Below, piece after piece: positions 9,320-17,319 of a stretch of 64,000 nt of DNA (positions are counted from its first letter, which is position 1; every line of letters begins with the position of its first letter). Position numbers and translations under genes: made by a program. This DNA is from Lysobacter sp. TY2-98 (GTDB taxonomy: Bacteria > Pseudomonadota > Gammaproteobacteria > Xanthomonadales > Xanthomonadaceae): positions 2,398,921-2,462,920 of the forward strand of contig NZ_CP031413.1 in assembly GCF_003367355.1 (NCBI RefSeq), given 5' to 3'. The notes under the pieces are model-generated. The model searched no databases, was not told where the DNA came from, and was given only the letters and a program-made list of their open reading frames with translations.

Positions 9320-10750
9320 TCAACGCACGGGCAGCACGCCCTGCTGATTGCCGCGCATCACGCGCAGCGCCAACTCTGACGGCCGCTGTGTGAAGCCGGC
9401 GCGGAAGGCGGCCAGGTCGTCGAAGGCGCCGACGGTCGATGCGAGGACCACGTCCCCGGCCTGCAGGCCATTCTGCGCCGCGCGCGACCCGCGGGCGACC
9501 GACTCCACCAGCACGCCCGACAGCCCCGCATTGCGCAGGCTGGCGGGCAGTTCGACGAAGGTGGCGCCGGCCAGGCGCGGGTCCACGTCGCCGCCCGCGA
9601 CCGAACGCGCCTGCTCCTGCAGGCCGATCTGCAGCTGCACCGGCTTGCCGTCGCGCAGCACCTGCAGGCCGACGCGGCTGCCCAGCGACTGCAGGCCTTC
9701 GAAGTTGCGCAGCGCGTCGCGGCCGGTGATGCGCTGGCCGTTCGCCGAGGTAATCACGTCACCCGGGCGCAGACCCGCCCGGGCCGCTGCCGAGCCCGGG
9801 AACACACGCGTCACCACCGCGCCGCCGTCGGCGCTGATGCCGAGGCCGCGCGCGATCGCGTCGGTCAGATCCTGCGATTCGATGCCGAACGTGCCGCGCC
9901 GCACGACGCCCTTGTTGCTGATCAGCTGCTCGGCGATGTCGTGCGCGAGATTGGCCGGAATCGCGAAACCGAGGCCGATGTTGCCGGCGATCGCACCGCG
10001 CGGATTGAAGCTGGCGGTGTTGATGCCGACCAGTTCGCCGTTGAGGTTCACCAGCGCGCCGCCGGAATTGCCCGGATTGATCGACGCGTCGGTCTGGATG
10101 AAGTTCTGGTAGCCCATGCCCGGCAGGCCGCTGCGGCCGACCGCCGAGACGATGCCGCTGGTCACCGTCTGGCCGATGCCGAACGGGTTGCCGACCGCGA
10201 CGACGAAGTCGCCGACGCGCAGCTGGTCGGAATTCGCGAACGAAATCGCCTGCAGCTTGTCGGCCTTGACCCGCATCACCGCGATGTCGGTATCCGGATC
10301 GCTGCCGAGGAATTCCGCCGGCAACGTGCGGCCGTCGGCGAGCGTGACCGACACCTGGTCGGCGCCCTGGATCACGTGGTGGTTGGTGAGGATCAGCCCG
10401 CGCGCCGCGTCGACGATCACGCCCGAACCCAGCGATTCGCTGATGCGTTCCTGCGTCAGGCCCGGAAACATCTGCGAGAACATCGGGTCGTTGAACGGGC
10501 TGACGCGCACGCGCTGCTTGGAGTGCACGCTCACGACGGTGGGCGTGACGCGCGCCAGCATCGGCGCGAGCGACGGCATGGGCGTCGAACCCACCGCGGT
10601 GGGCAGCGCGCCGACCGCGGGGAGCGTGGCGGCGGTCGCCGGCGCCGCCTGCGCCTGGTGATCCAGGGCTTCGCGGCAGGCGGTGGCGACGAAACCACCG
10701 AAGGCGGCGGCCATGGAGAGGGTCAGCAGCGTGGTGCGGGGGGAAGCCAT
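9320..10750 (-). CDS. Periplasmic HtrA/Deg-type serine protease
   Basis: Degrades or refolds misfolded envelope proteins. From the ATG at 10750 (GAGGA upstream) the protein is 476 residues: signal sequence, a trypsin-like domain with the catalytic triad visible as TNHHV (His125), DPDTDIAVM (Asp155) and GNSGGA (Ser229), then two PDZ regions (about residues 265-360 and 380-470). The phenylalanine/methionine-rich LA-loop sequence FNDPMFSQMFPG matches DegP/DegQ/MucD types. Which of these it corresponds to cannot be settled here, so no symbol is given. Confidence 0.93.
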   Translation of the reverse strand: MASPRTTLLTLSMAAAFGGFVATACREALDHQAQAAPATAATLPAVGALPTAVGSTPMPSLAPMLARVTPTVVSVHSKQRVRVSPFNDPMFSQMFPGLTQERISESLGSGVIVDAARGLILTNHHVIQGADQVSVTLADGRTLPAEFLGSDPDTDIAVMRVKADKLQAISFANSDQLRVGDFVVAVGNPFGIGQTVTSGIVSAVGRSGLPGMGYQNFIQTDASINPGNSGGALVNLNGELVGINTASFNPRGAIAGNIGLGFAIPANLAHDIAEQLISNKGVVRRGTFGIESQDLTDAIARGLGISADGGAVVTRVFPGSAAARAGLRPGDVITSANGQRITGRDALRNFEGLQSLGSRVGLQVLRDGKPVQLQIGLQEQARSVAGGDVDPRLAGATFVELPASLRNAGLSGVLVESVARGSRAAQNGLQAGDVVLASTVGAFDDLAAFRAGFTQRPSELALRVMRGNQQGVLPVR

Positions 10751-10955
10751 CGCGGTCCTCGTCAAACGGAACGGCAGTGTCGCGGTCACGATGTCGCGGC
10801 ATCGCGCCTCGATTCAAGTCCCTGACCGACCACCGCCTTTCGGCACAGTTCCCCTGCCGCTCGTCGGGGTGTCGCGACGCAACACGGAAACACGGCGAAA
10901 ACGACCGATGTGACGGTCGTCAAGACGTTGACGTCCGGCCGGGCGTGAGCGTAGT

Positions 10956-10983
10956 TTGACGTCTTCGCGCGACCACTAAGTCT
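10956..10983 (+). promoter_or_regulatory. Candidate sigma-70 promoter of nrdJa
   Basis: TTGACG at 10956-10961 as a -35 element, followed at about 15 bp by TAAGTC (10977-10982) as a weak -10. An upstream TTGACG (10928-10933) with TAGTTT (10952-10957) is an alternative. The spacings are not ideal, so this is a suggestion only. The -10 lies inside the palindrome at 10972-10989, the arrangement expected for repression. Confidence 0.35.
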
Positions 10984-10989
10984 TGTGGT
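10972..10989. promoter_or_regulatory. Candidate NrdR box upstream of nrdJa
   Basis: The palindrome ACCAC-N8-GTGGT reads ACCACTAAGTCTTGTGGT. Its core C-T-A...T-T-G agrees with the known NrdR consensus (acaCwAtATaTwGtgt) at the conserved CwA and TwG positions. NrdR is the ATP/dATP-sensing repressor of ribonucleotide reductase genes, and the site sits about 215 nt before one. NrdR boxes usually occur as pairs about 30 bp apart; no convincing second box was found. Confidence 0.45.
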
Positions 10990-11032
10990 TCGCGCCGGCT
11001 CGATGGGGAACAGGTTGAGGTATTCCGGCTCT

Positions 11033-11066
11033 GGGGCGGGACGCTCCGGACCACTGTCCCGACCCC
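11033..11066 (+). other. Hairpin in the nrdJa leader
   Basis: GGGG-C-GGGAC pairs with GTCCC-GA-CCCC around a loop of about 13 nt. With hairpins at 11127-11150 (GGACC...GGTCC) and 11164-11180 (GGCCGT-CCCGC-ACGGCC followed by TTT), it makes the nrdJa leader strongly structured. The last hairpin resembles a weak attenuator. A cobalamin riboswitch was considered and not supported. Confidence 0.4.
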
Positions 11067-11203
11067 ATCCGAGTGGTTTCACGGCCGCCTCGACGGACTG
11101 TCGCCCCGTGGAACACGACCCCATAAGGACCGCCGCGAAGACGGGGGTCCGCCCTCAACACCCGGCCGTCCCGCACGGCCTTTGATTCGGAGATGACGCA
11201 GGA

Positions 11204-13366
11204 ATGAGCACGGTGCGCCTGGAGGTGGTCGGCATGGGCAAAACCCCGAACGCGGATGGGGACATCTCCCTTCAACCGGCCTCGCTGGACATCTGGGACA
11301 AGAAGTACCGGCTCAAGACCAAGACCGGCGCGCCGGTCGATGCGGACATCGACGGCACCTACCAGCGTGTCGCGAAGGCGCTGGCCGAGGCCGAGCCGAC
11401 CGCCGAGAAGCAGAAGTACTGGAACGAGCGCTTCCTGTGGGCGCTGCGCCGCGGCGCGATTCCCGCCGGCCGCATCACCTCCAATGCCGGTGCGCTCGAG
11501 CACAAGCCCGCCACGTCGACGATCAACTGCACCGTCAGCGGCACGATCGAAGATTCGATGGACGGCATCCTCGAGAAGGTCCACGAAGCGGGCCTGACGC
11601 TGAAGGCCGGCTGCGGCATCGGCTACGAGTTCTCGACGCTGCGTCCGCGCGGCGCGTTCGTCGCCGGCGCCGGCGCGTACACGTCGGGCCCGATGTCCTT
11701 CATGGATATCTACGACAAGATGTGTTTCACCGTGTCGTCCGCCGGCGGCCGCCGCGGTGCGCAGATGGGCACGTTCGACGTCTCGCATCCGGACGTGAAG
11801 GACTTCATCCGCGCCAAGCGCGAAGACGGCCGCCTGCGCCAGTTCAACCTGTCGCTGCTGATCACCGACGGCTTCATGGACGCGGTAAACAACGACGCCG
11901 ACTGGCCGCTGGTGTTCCCGGTGCACGTCAAGGAACAGAACGATCTCGACCTGACGAACGAGGAGCAGGTGGTCTGGCGCGACTGGCCGACCCACCGCAA
12001 CTACGTGACGCGCGACGACGGCCTGGTCGCCTGCCGCATCTACGGCCACATCCGTGCGCGGCACCTGTGGGACATGATCATGGTCTCGACGTACGACTAC
12101 GCCGAGCCGGGTTTCATCCTCATCGACCGCGTCAACGAGATGAACAACAACTGGTGGTGCGAAACCATTCGCGCGACCAACCCCTGCGGTGAGCAGCCGC
12201 TGCCGCCGTACGGCGCCTGCCTGCTCGGCTCGGTGAACCTCACCAAGTTCGTGCGCAACGCGTTCACCGACCAGGCCACGTTCGACTGGGACGAGTACCG
12301 CGAAGTCGTGCGCGTGTTCACCCGCATGCTCGACAACGTGGTCGAAGTGAACGGCCTGCCGCTGCAGCAGCAGCGCGACGAGATCATGCGCAAGCGCCGC
12401 CACGGCATGGGCTTCCTCGGCCTGGGCAGCACGATGACCATGCTGCGCATGAAGTACGGCTCGAAGGACTCCTGCGAGTTCACCGAGCAGATCGCGCGCG
12501 AGATGGCCGTCGCCGGCTGGGAAATGGGCCTCGAGCTCGCCAAGGAGAAGGGCCCGGCGCCGATCATGTCGGAGACGTTCACCGTCACCGCCGAGATGCT
12601 GCGCAAGCGCCCGGAAATGGCGAAGGACGGCTGGAAGGTCGGCCAGGAGATCACCGGCAAGGTGCTGCACGCGCGCTATTCGCGCTACATGCAGCGCGTG
12701 GCGGAGGCCGCGCCGCAGCTGGTGGACGAACTCGCCGAGGTCGGCAGCCGCTTCACCCACCACTCCTCGATCGCGCCCACCGGCACCATCTCGCTGTCGC
12801 TGGCGAACAACGCGTCCAATGGCATCGAGCCGTCGTTCGCGCACCACTACAGCCGGAATGTCATCCGCGAAGGCAAGAAGTCGAAGGAAAAGGTCGACGT
12901 CTATTCGTTCGAGCTGCTCGCCTACCGCGAGCTGATCAACGACAAGGCGATGCCGTTCTCGACGGAGCCCGACGCCGCCCTGCCCGACTACTTCATCTCG
13001 GCCGACGACATCACGCCCAAGGCGCACGTCGACGTGCAGGCCGCGGCGCAGAAGTGGGTGGACAGCTCGATCTCCAAGACCGCGAACGTCCCGACGGACT
13101 ACCCGTACGAGGACTTCAAGGACATCTACACCTACGCCCACCAGCAGGGCCTCAAGGGCTGCACCACGTTCCGCTTCAACCCCGCCGCCTTCCAGGGCGT
13201 GCTGGTAAAGGAGAAGGACCTGGAGAACACCACCTATCGCTTCGAGCTCGAGGACGGTTCGACGATCGAGGTGCGCGGCAACGAGGAGATCGAATACGAC
13301 GGCGAGAAGCACACCGCCGCCAACCTCTTCGATGCCCTGAAGGAAGGCTATTACGGCAAGTTCTGA
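11204..13366 (+). CDS. nrdJa: Class II (adenosylcobalamin-dependent) ribonucleotide reductase, catalytic part
   Basis: Reduces ribonucleotides to deoxyribonucleotides using a cobalamin-generated thiyl radical. The 720-residue protein has the paired active-site cysteine regions TINCTVSG (about residue 109) and NPCGEQPLPPYGACLLGSVNL (about residue 326) of the barrel, plus the conserved ASNGIEPSF and PTGTISL segments. The redox-relay CxxC tail is missing from its C-terminus; it is found on a separate protein, the product of nrdJb, 1.15 kb downstream. This matches the split NrdJa/NrdJb known in Pseudomonas aeruginosa. The start at 11204 is uncertain: AGGA abuts the ATG and a better GGAG lies 11 nt upstream. 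Confidence 0.93.
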   Translation: MSTVRLEVVGMGKTPNADGDISLQPASLDIWDKKYRLKTKTGAPVDADIDGTYQRVAKALAEAEPTAEKQKYWNERFLWALRRGAIPAGRITSNAGALEHKPATSTINCTVSGTIEDSMDGILEKVHEAGLTLKAGCGIGYEFSTLRPRGAFVAGAGAYTSGPMSFMDIYDKMCFTVSSAGGRRGAQMGTFDVSHPDVKDFIRAKREDGRLRQFNLSLLITDGFMDAVNNDADWPLVFPVHVKEQNDLDLTNEEQVVWRDWPTHRNYVTRDDGLVACRIYGHIRARHLWDMIMVSTYDYAEPGFILIDRVNEMNNNWWCETIRATNPCGEQPLPPYGACLLGSVNLTKFVRNAFTDQATFDWDEYREVVRVFTRMLDNVVEVNGLPLQQQRDEIMRKRRHGMGFLGLGSTMTMLRMKYGSKDSCEFTEQIAREMAVAGWEMGLELAKEKGPAPIMSETFTVTAEMLRKRPEMAKDGWKVGQEITGKVLHARYSRYMQRVAEAAPQLVDELAEVGSRFTHHSSIAPTGTISLSLANNASNGIEPSFAHHYSRNVIREGKKSKEKVDVYSFELLAYRELINDKAMPFSTEPDAALPDYFISADDITPKAHVDVQAAAQKWVDSSISKTANVPTDYPYEDFKDIYTYAHQQGLKGCTTFRFNPAAFQGVLVKEKDLENTTYRFELEDGSTIEVRGNEEIEYDGEKHTAANLFDALKEGYYGKF

Positions 13367-13380
13367 CCGGCGCCGGTGAC

Positions 13381-13403
13381 GCGCCGGGCAACGGACCCGG
13401 CGC
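13381..13403 (+). terminator. Stem-loop downstream of nrdJa
   Basis: GCGCCGGG-CAACGGA-CCCGGCGC, a perfect 8-bp GC stem 15 nt after the nrdJa stop. No T-run follows, so it may stabilise the mRNA end or pause polymerase rather than terminate. Confidence 0.4.
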
Positions 13404-13582
13404 GCGCAGGTCGCATGCATTCCGCAACAGCGTCAGGAATGCAGCGGTCCCATCAAAAACCCCGATGCAGTACGCGTAGTTTTCACGCCATGTTGTGTGC
13501 AGCGACGGTATAGGTCGCCGCGATAACGCTACAACCCGTTATCCCGATTCCGCATAACAAAGCCCCTAAGGAGGGCCTTCCC

Positions 13583-14398
13583 ATGAGCAATGGAAATGGA
13601 GTGACCGCCACGCTGTCCAACGCGGCGAGCACCGTCGCCGAAACCGCCAGCACCATCGGCAGCGCGATCGCCGACACCGCCAGCACCGCCGTCGACCGCG
13701 TCAGCGAAACCGCCGGCACCGCGAAGCGCGCAGTGCGCCGCGTGGTCAAGAAGGCAAAGAAGAGCCTCGCCCGCACTTCGGCTGCCGCCCGCAAGGAAGC
13801 CCTCGCCGCCAGCAAGAAGACCGGTGCGCGCAAGGCGGCCAAGAAGGCCGCGAAGAAGGCCGGCGCCCGCAAGGCCACCGCGAAGAAGGCCGGTGCTCGC
13901 AAGACCACCGCCAAGAAGGCCGGCGCGCGCAAGACGACCGCCAAGAAGGCGACGGCCCGCAAGAGCACCGGTCGCAAGTCGGCCAAGCGCGTCGCCGCCG
14001 GCAAGAAGGCGGCCACCACGCGCAAGGTCGGGGCCGCCAAGAAGGCGGTGAAGAAGGCGACCAAAAAGGCCATCAAGCGCGCAGGCGCCGCGGTCAAGAA
14101 GGCGGCAACCAGCGCGCGTCGCTCGGCGGCCGCGAAGAAGGGCGCCGCCGCCCGCAAGGGCACGGCCCGCAAGACGACCGCCCGCAAGGCCGTCGGCAAG
14201 CGCGCCACCGCCAAGAAGGCATCGACGAAGAAGTCGTCGGCCAAGAAGGCATCCGCCAAGAAGGCCACGCGCAAGACCGCGGCCAAGAAGGGTGGTGCCC
14301 GCAAGACCGCCGCGAAGAAGGGCGGCGCCCGCAAGGCCACCGCACGCGGCGCATCGCGCGGCCGCGGTGGTCGCGCCGACAGCCGCGCCAGCCTGTAA
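13583..14398 (+). CDS. Histone H1-like lysine/alanine-rich DNA-binding protein
   Basis: A 271-residue, extremely basic protein, probably nucleoid-associated. Residues 1-50 are Ala/Ser/Thr-rich and amphipathic (no lysine until about residue 48). The rest is built from KKAxARK, KKAGARK and RKTTAKK repeats resembling the C-terminal tail of eukaryotic histone H1 and bacterial AlgP/Hc1 tails. It starts 9 nt after a strong AAGGAGG site. It lies between the two halves of the class II ribonucleotide reductase on the same strand. DNA binding is inferred from composition only. Confidence 0.88.
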   Translation: MSNGNGVTATLSNAASTVAETASTIGSAIADTASTAVDRVSETAGTAKRAVRRVVKKAKKSLARTSAAARKEALAASKKTGARKAAKKAAKKAGARKATAKKAGARKTTAKKAGARKTTAKKATARKSTGRKSAKRVAAGKKAATTRKVGAAKKAVKKATKKAIKRAGAAVKKAATSARRSAAAKKGAAARKGTARKTTARKAVGKRATAKKASTKKSSAKKASAKKATRKTAAKKGGARKTAAKKGGARKATARGASRGRGGRADSRASL

Positions 14399-14419
14399 CC
14401 CGCCACACGCTGTAACCCC

Positions 14420-14445
14420 GGTGCCGGCGGTCCGCCGCCGGCACC
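14420..14445 (+). terminator. Terminator-like hairpin after the histone-like gene
   Basis: A perfect 11-bp GC stem, GGTGCCGGCGG/CCGCCGGCACC, with a TCCG tetraloop, followed by TTCC. The stem is strong but there is no long T-run. It lies 22 nt after the histone-like stop and 75 nt before nrdJb, so it probably separates the two transcripts at least partly. Confidence 0.55.
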
Positions 14446-14519
14446 TTCCGAATCCACCACGCGCCGCATGACGCGACGCGCCTACGACATCAACACGAAA
14501 GCAGCACGGGGAAGGGCCG

Positions 14520-15242
14520 ATGGCCGTCAAGATCGAAAAGAAAATCAAGGGCTACAGCGTGATCAGCGCGGAGGACCGCGCGCGCGAGGCCCAGGCCAGC
14601 ACTGCCCCGGCGGAATCGAAGATCGCCGACGTCATCCAGATGCACGAGCGCCTCGAGCGCCCGGAAGTGCTGATCGGTTCCACCTACAAGATCAAGACGC
14701 CGCTGGTCGAGCACGCCATGTACGTGACGATCAACGACATCGTGCTCAACGCCGGCACCGAACACGAACAGCGCCGCCCGTTCGAGGTGTTCATCAACTC
14801 CAAGTCGATGGACCACTTCCAGTGGATCGTCGGCCTCACCCGCATCATGTCCGCCGTGTTCCGCAAGGGCGGCGACGTCACCTTCCTCGTCGACGAGATG
14901 AAGGCCGTGTTCGACCCGCGCGGCGGCTACTTCAAGGCCGGCGGCGTCTACATGCCGAGCCTGGTCGCCGAGATCGGCGCCGTGGTCGAAGACCACCTCA
15001 AGTCGATCGGCATGATCGTCGACAACAACCTCTCCGACACCCAGCGCGCGCTGATCGCCGAGAAGCGCGCCGCCTACGAGCGCGCTACCCAGCCCGCCGC
15101 CAACGAAAGCGTCTCCGTCACCGGCGACGGCACCGCCTTCCCGCCCAGCGCGACCATGTGCCACAAGTGCAGCACGAAGGCGCTGGTGCTGATGGATGGG
15201 TGTGCGACTTGCTTGAATTGTGGGTATAGCAAGTGCGGGTGA
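14520..15242 (+). CDS. nrdJb: Class II ribonucleotide reductase C-terminal (TSCPD/redox-relay) subunit
   Basis: A 240-residue protein corresponding to the C-terminal part of single-chain class II reductases (TSCPD-domain protein). It carries the cysteine-rich tail: MCHKC near residue 213 and CATCLNCGYSKCG at the very end (about residues 228-240), which re-reduces the active-site disulfide of NrdJa. Start ATG 14520 is preceded by GGGGAAGGGCCG. The last twenty or so codons use TGT, GGG, TTG and AAT, unlike the GC-ending codons before them. A rho-independent terminator follows after 29 nt. Confidence 0.88.
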   Translation: MAVKIEKKIKGYSVISAEDRAREAQASTAPAESKIADVIQMHERLERPEVLIGSTYKIKTPLVEHAMYVTINDIVLNAGTEHEQRRPFEVFINSKSMDHFQWIVGLTRIMSAVFRKGGDVTFLVDEMKAVFDPRGGYFKAGGVYMPSLVAEIGAVVEDHLKSIGMIVDNNLSDTQRALIAEKRAAYERATQPAANESVSVTGDGTAFPPSATMCHKCSTKALVLMDGCATCLNCGYSKCG

Positions 15243-15271
15243 GGTAAAACGCAATAGTGTTCGATGAGAAG

Positions 15272-15303
15272 GGTCGGGATCAGAAATGAGCCCGACCTTT
15301 TTT
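15272..15303 (+). terminator. Rho-independent terminator of nrdJb
   Basis: GGTCGGG (15272-15278), loop of 12 nt, CCCGACC (15291-15297), then six T (15298-15303). A textbook intrinsic terminator, 29 nt after the nrdJb stop. Confidence 0.88.
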
Positions 15304-15340
15304 CTGGGCGTACTACCAGCACTCCACTTCGAGACACAAC

Positions 15341-17308
15341 GTGCGCGTCAACTCGATAACGATTCAGAACGTTCGCAGCTTCCTCGAACCCGCCACATTC
15401 AGGCTCGACGGACCCATGAGTATCGTCATCGGGCCGAACGGCGGCGGCAAGACAAATTTGCTCGACACGCTGTTTCTTACGCTGCGACGTCACATCTTTG
15501 CATCGATGTACGCACGCTTAGAACCAACGCCGGAAAATGCCGGAAGGCATGTCTTTCAATACAACGACATGCTAAGCAACATCCGCTTAGAGCCGCACAG
15601 CATGTCCCCGCAAGGCTCTGAGCAAGCCGTCGCACTTGAGCTTGAGGTCACGGAGACAGATCTCATCAACATGCGCGCGATGCAGTCAGATGCGCCAGAC
15701 CTGCTGCGCTTTGCCCAAGGGCGCTACGACAATTCGCAGCTTGAGATCGTTAGCGAATGGCGAATCAACGAAATTGTGGCGGGTACAAGATTCACTTACC
15801 ACGTCGTAAACAATCAACTTAGGCCAGCCGACAGCCAACCAGCTGCATGGTTTCTCCAGTATCTACAGCGCTTCGAGGTAGATGCGCTCCTTCGAGAACT
15901 GACTGGAAACGGGCGCCTATCAATTCCCCTGCTGTATCTGCCCGTCAACCGCTCCCGACACGATTTTCAATCTGGCGTCGAGCTAGCCAACCACAACAAT
16001 TACGAAACCAAACGGACTGTAGACGTCGGCAGTTCACGAATGGCCGTCAACATCGTCAGCCTCGCGATCGGGACGCTCGCGGCGAAATACAGGCTGCTCC
16101 GTGAAGACGACAATGTCGGCGCGAAAAGCGCGTTTTATAGCGATCCGCAAGTGGAGGAGTTGACCAGGATCCTGTCCGAACTCGGATACGAATGGGAGCT
16201 CCGCTGCACCAATCCGATGTCCAATCGATACGACGTGCAGCTTACGAAGCAGGGCTCCTCGTTCCTCATAGGCGCAGCGTCATCTGGCGAACGCGAGCTA
16301 CTTACATACCTATTTTCGATCTTCGCGTTGAATGTTAGGGATGCACTTGTCGTCATCGACGAACCAGAGCTACACCTGCACCCGAAGTGGCAAAGAATGC
16401 TTCTCGGCGTATTTGAGCGATTGGCCAGAGAAACGGGCAATCAATTCCTGCTGGCAACCCACTCGCCGACATTCGTCTCTCCCGACTCTATCCAGTACGT
16501 CTCGCGGGTTTACAGCGATGCGCAACGGAGTCGAATAATTCGGTTGAACACGCAGAACCTGCCGAACGCCAAGCACCTCCTGAACATCGTCAACAGTCAA
16601 AATAACGAGCGTCTATTCTTTGCCGACTCCGTAGTGCTGTGCGAAGGAATCTCCGATCGAATCGTTCTTGAATCCATTCTCGACCGTTTCGGCCGATCCG
16701 CTACTGCTGGCAAGATCATTGAAGTGATCAGCGCGGGCGGTAAAGGCTCGTTCCGCTTCTACAAAATGATCCTAGACGCCTCAAAGATTCCCTATTCAAT
16801 CGTCGCAGATCGCGACTATGTTGAGCAGATTGGCGACGAAAAAGTGAAGAGCCTTTTTCTGCTAAACACGGATGAGATCAAAAGGAATGTCGTCGAAGAC
16901 GTATCTAGCCGGGACGGTGCCAGGCTAGTTCAAGACATTGAAGATGCCATTACATCAGGCTCTTGGGACGCTGCTCGCGCGACGTGGGAGTACATAAAGT
17001 CTCGCCGCAGGTTAATGCCTTCTGCTCTGAGCGCTGAGCAGCAAACAATTTTTGACACCTTCCTGTCTCAGCAGAGAGCGGAAGGCGTCTACATCTTGCG
17101 TCGAGGGGCACTTGAGCAATACCTGCCTGAGGGTTTCGCGGGCAAGGACGTAGAGAAGCTCATTCAATTGCTTGAGGCCACCGACTTCTGGGAGCGGCTT
17201 CCCACGCCGGGTCGCGACGAGCTCCAATGGATTGCGCGAGACATTCTGGACGCATTCGAAGGGAGAAACGGGGGTCAGAGTGCAATTTCTGATCTGACAA
17301 TCGCGTAG
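15341..17308 (+). CDS. OLD-family ATPase/TOPRIM nuclease, candidate stand-alone phage defence
   Basis: A 655-residue overcoming-lysogenization-defect (OLD) type protein. The N-terminal ABC-like ATPase has Walker A GPNGGGKTN (residues 31-39), an SSGERE signature near 314, Walker B ALVVIDEPELHLHP near 332-345 and the H-loop LATHSP near 370. The C-terminal TOPRIM region has CEGISD (Glu near 433), VISAGGKGS and a DxD in VADRDY near 489, followed by a variable domain. Known OLD proteins are dimeric ATP-regulated nucleases acting against phage or foreign DNA. Base composition is visibly less GC-rich than its neighbours. GTG start, only a weak ribosome-binding site. No helicase or toxin partner is adjacent, so a class 1 stand-alone type is the best guess. 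Confidence 0.85.
   Translation: MRVNSITIQNVRSFLEPATFRLDGPMSIVIGPNGGGKTNLLDTLFLTLRRHIFASMYARLEPTPENAGRHVFQYNDMLSNIRLEPHSMSPQGSEQAVALELEVTETDLINMRAMQSDAPDLLRFAQGRYDNSQLEIVSEWRINEIVAGTRFTYHVVNNQLRPADSQPAAWFLQYLQRFEVDALLRELTGNGRLSIPLLYLPVNRSRHDFQSGVELANHNNYETKRTVDVGSSRMAVNIVSLAIGTLAAKYRLLREDDNVGAKSAFYSDPQVEELTRILSELGYEWELRCTNPMSNRYDVQLTKQGSSFLIGAASSGERELLTYLFSIFALNVRDALVVIDEPELHLHPKWQRMLLGVFERLARETGNQFLLATHSPTFVSPDSIQYVSRVYSDAQRSRIIRLNTQNLPNAKHLLNIVNSQNNERLFFADSVVLCEGISDRIVLESILDRFGRSATAGKIIEVISAGGKGSFRFYKMILDASKIPYSIVADRDYVEQIGDEKVKSLFLLNTDEIKRNVVEDVSSRDGARLVQDIEDAITSGSWDAARATWEYIKSRRRLMPSALSAEQQTIFDTFLSQQRAEGVYILRRGALEQYLPEGFAGKDVEKLIQLLEATDFWERLPTPGRDELQWIARDILDAFEGRNGGQSAISDLTIA
17271..17289. 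repeat. Dispersed GGGGTCAGRKTSCATTTC-type motif, copy 1 (inside the OLD gene)
   Basis: GGGGTCAGAGTGCAATTTC lies within the last 15 codons of the OLD-family gene. It is one of nine related motifs between 17.2 and 22.3 kb; the others are entered separately. Function unknown; REP-like, usually seen with IS200-type tyrosine transposase remnants (from memory). Confidence 0.6.
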
Positions 17309-17319
17309 CGCTCGCACAG

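Larger units (their letters stand above)
10751..11203. other. Intergenic region between divergent htrA-like and nrdJa genes
   Basis: A 453-bp non-coding stretch. On the plus strand it holds two TTGACGTC octamers exactly 28 bp apart (10928-10935, 10956-10963), a palindrome compatible with an NrdR box (10972-10989), and a GC-rich leader of about 215 nt before nrdJa with three hairpins (11033-11066, 11127-11150, 11164-11180). Short open frames here are not convincing as genes. Confidence 0.6.

Noticed and set aside
10990..11203. Cobalamin riboswitch in the nrdJa leader
   Set aside because: Fragments such as GGACCACTG vaguely resemble the B12 box, but the other conserved segments (AGCCxGGAGACC-type) are absent, and B12-dependent isozymes are normally not repressed by such switches.
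10976..13420. 814-codon open frame antisense to nrdJa
   Set aside because: Shadow of the reductase gene; no recognisable domain and the opposite frame is unmistakable.
15341..17308. Gabija or PARIS system
   Set aside because: Neither a UvrD-type helicase (GajB) nor an AriB-type partner is adjacent; only the OLD-like component is present.
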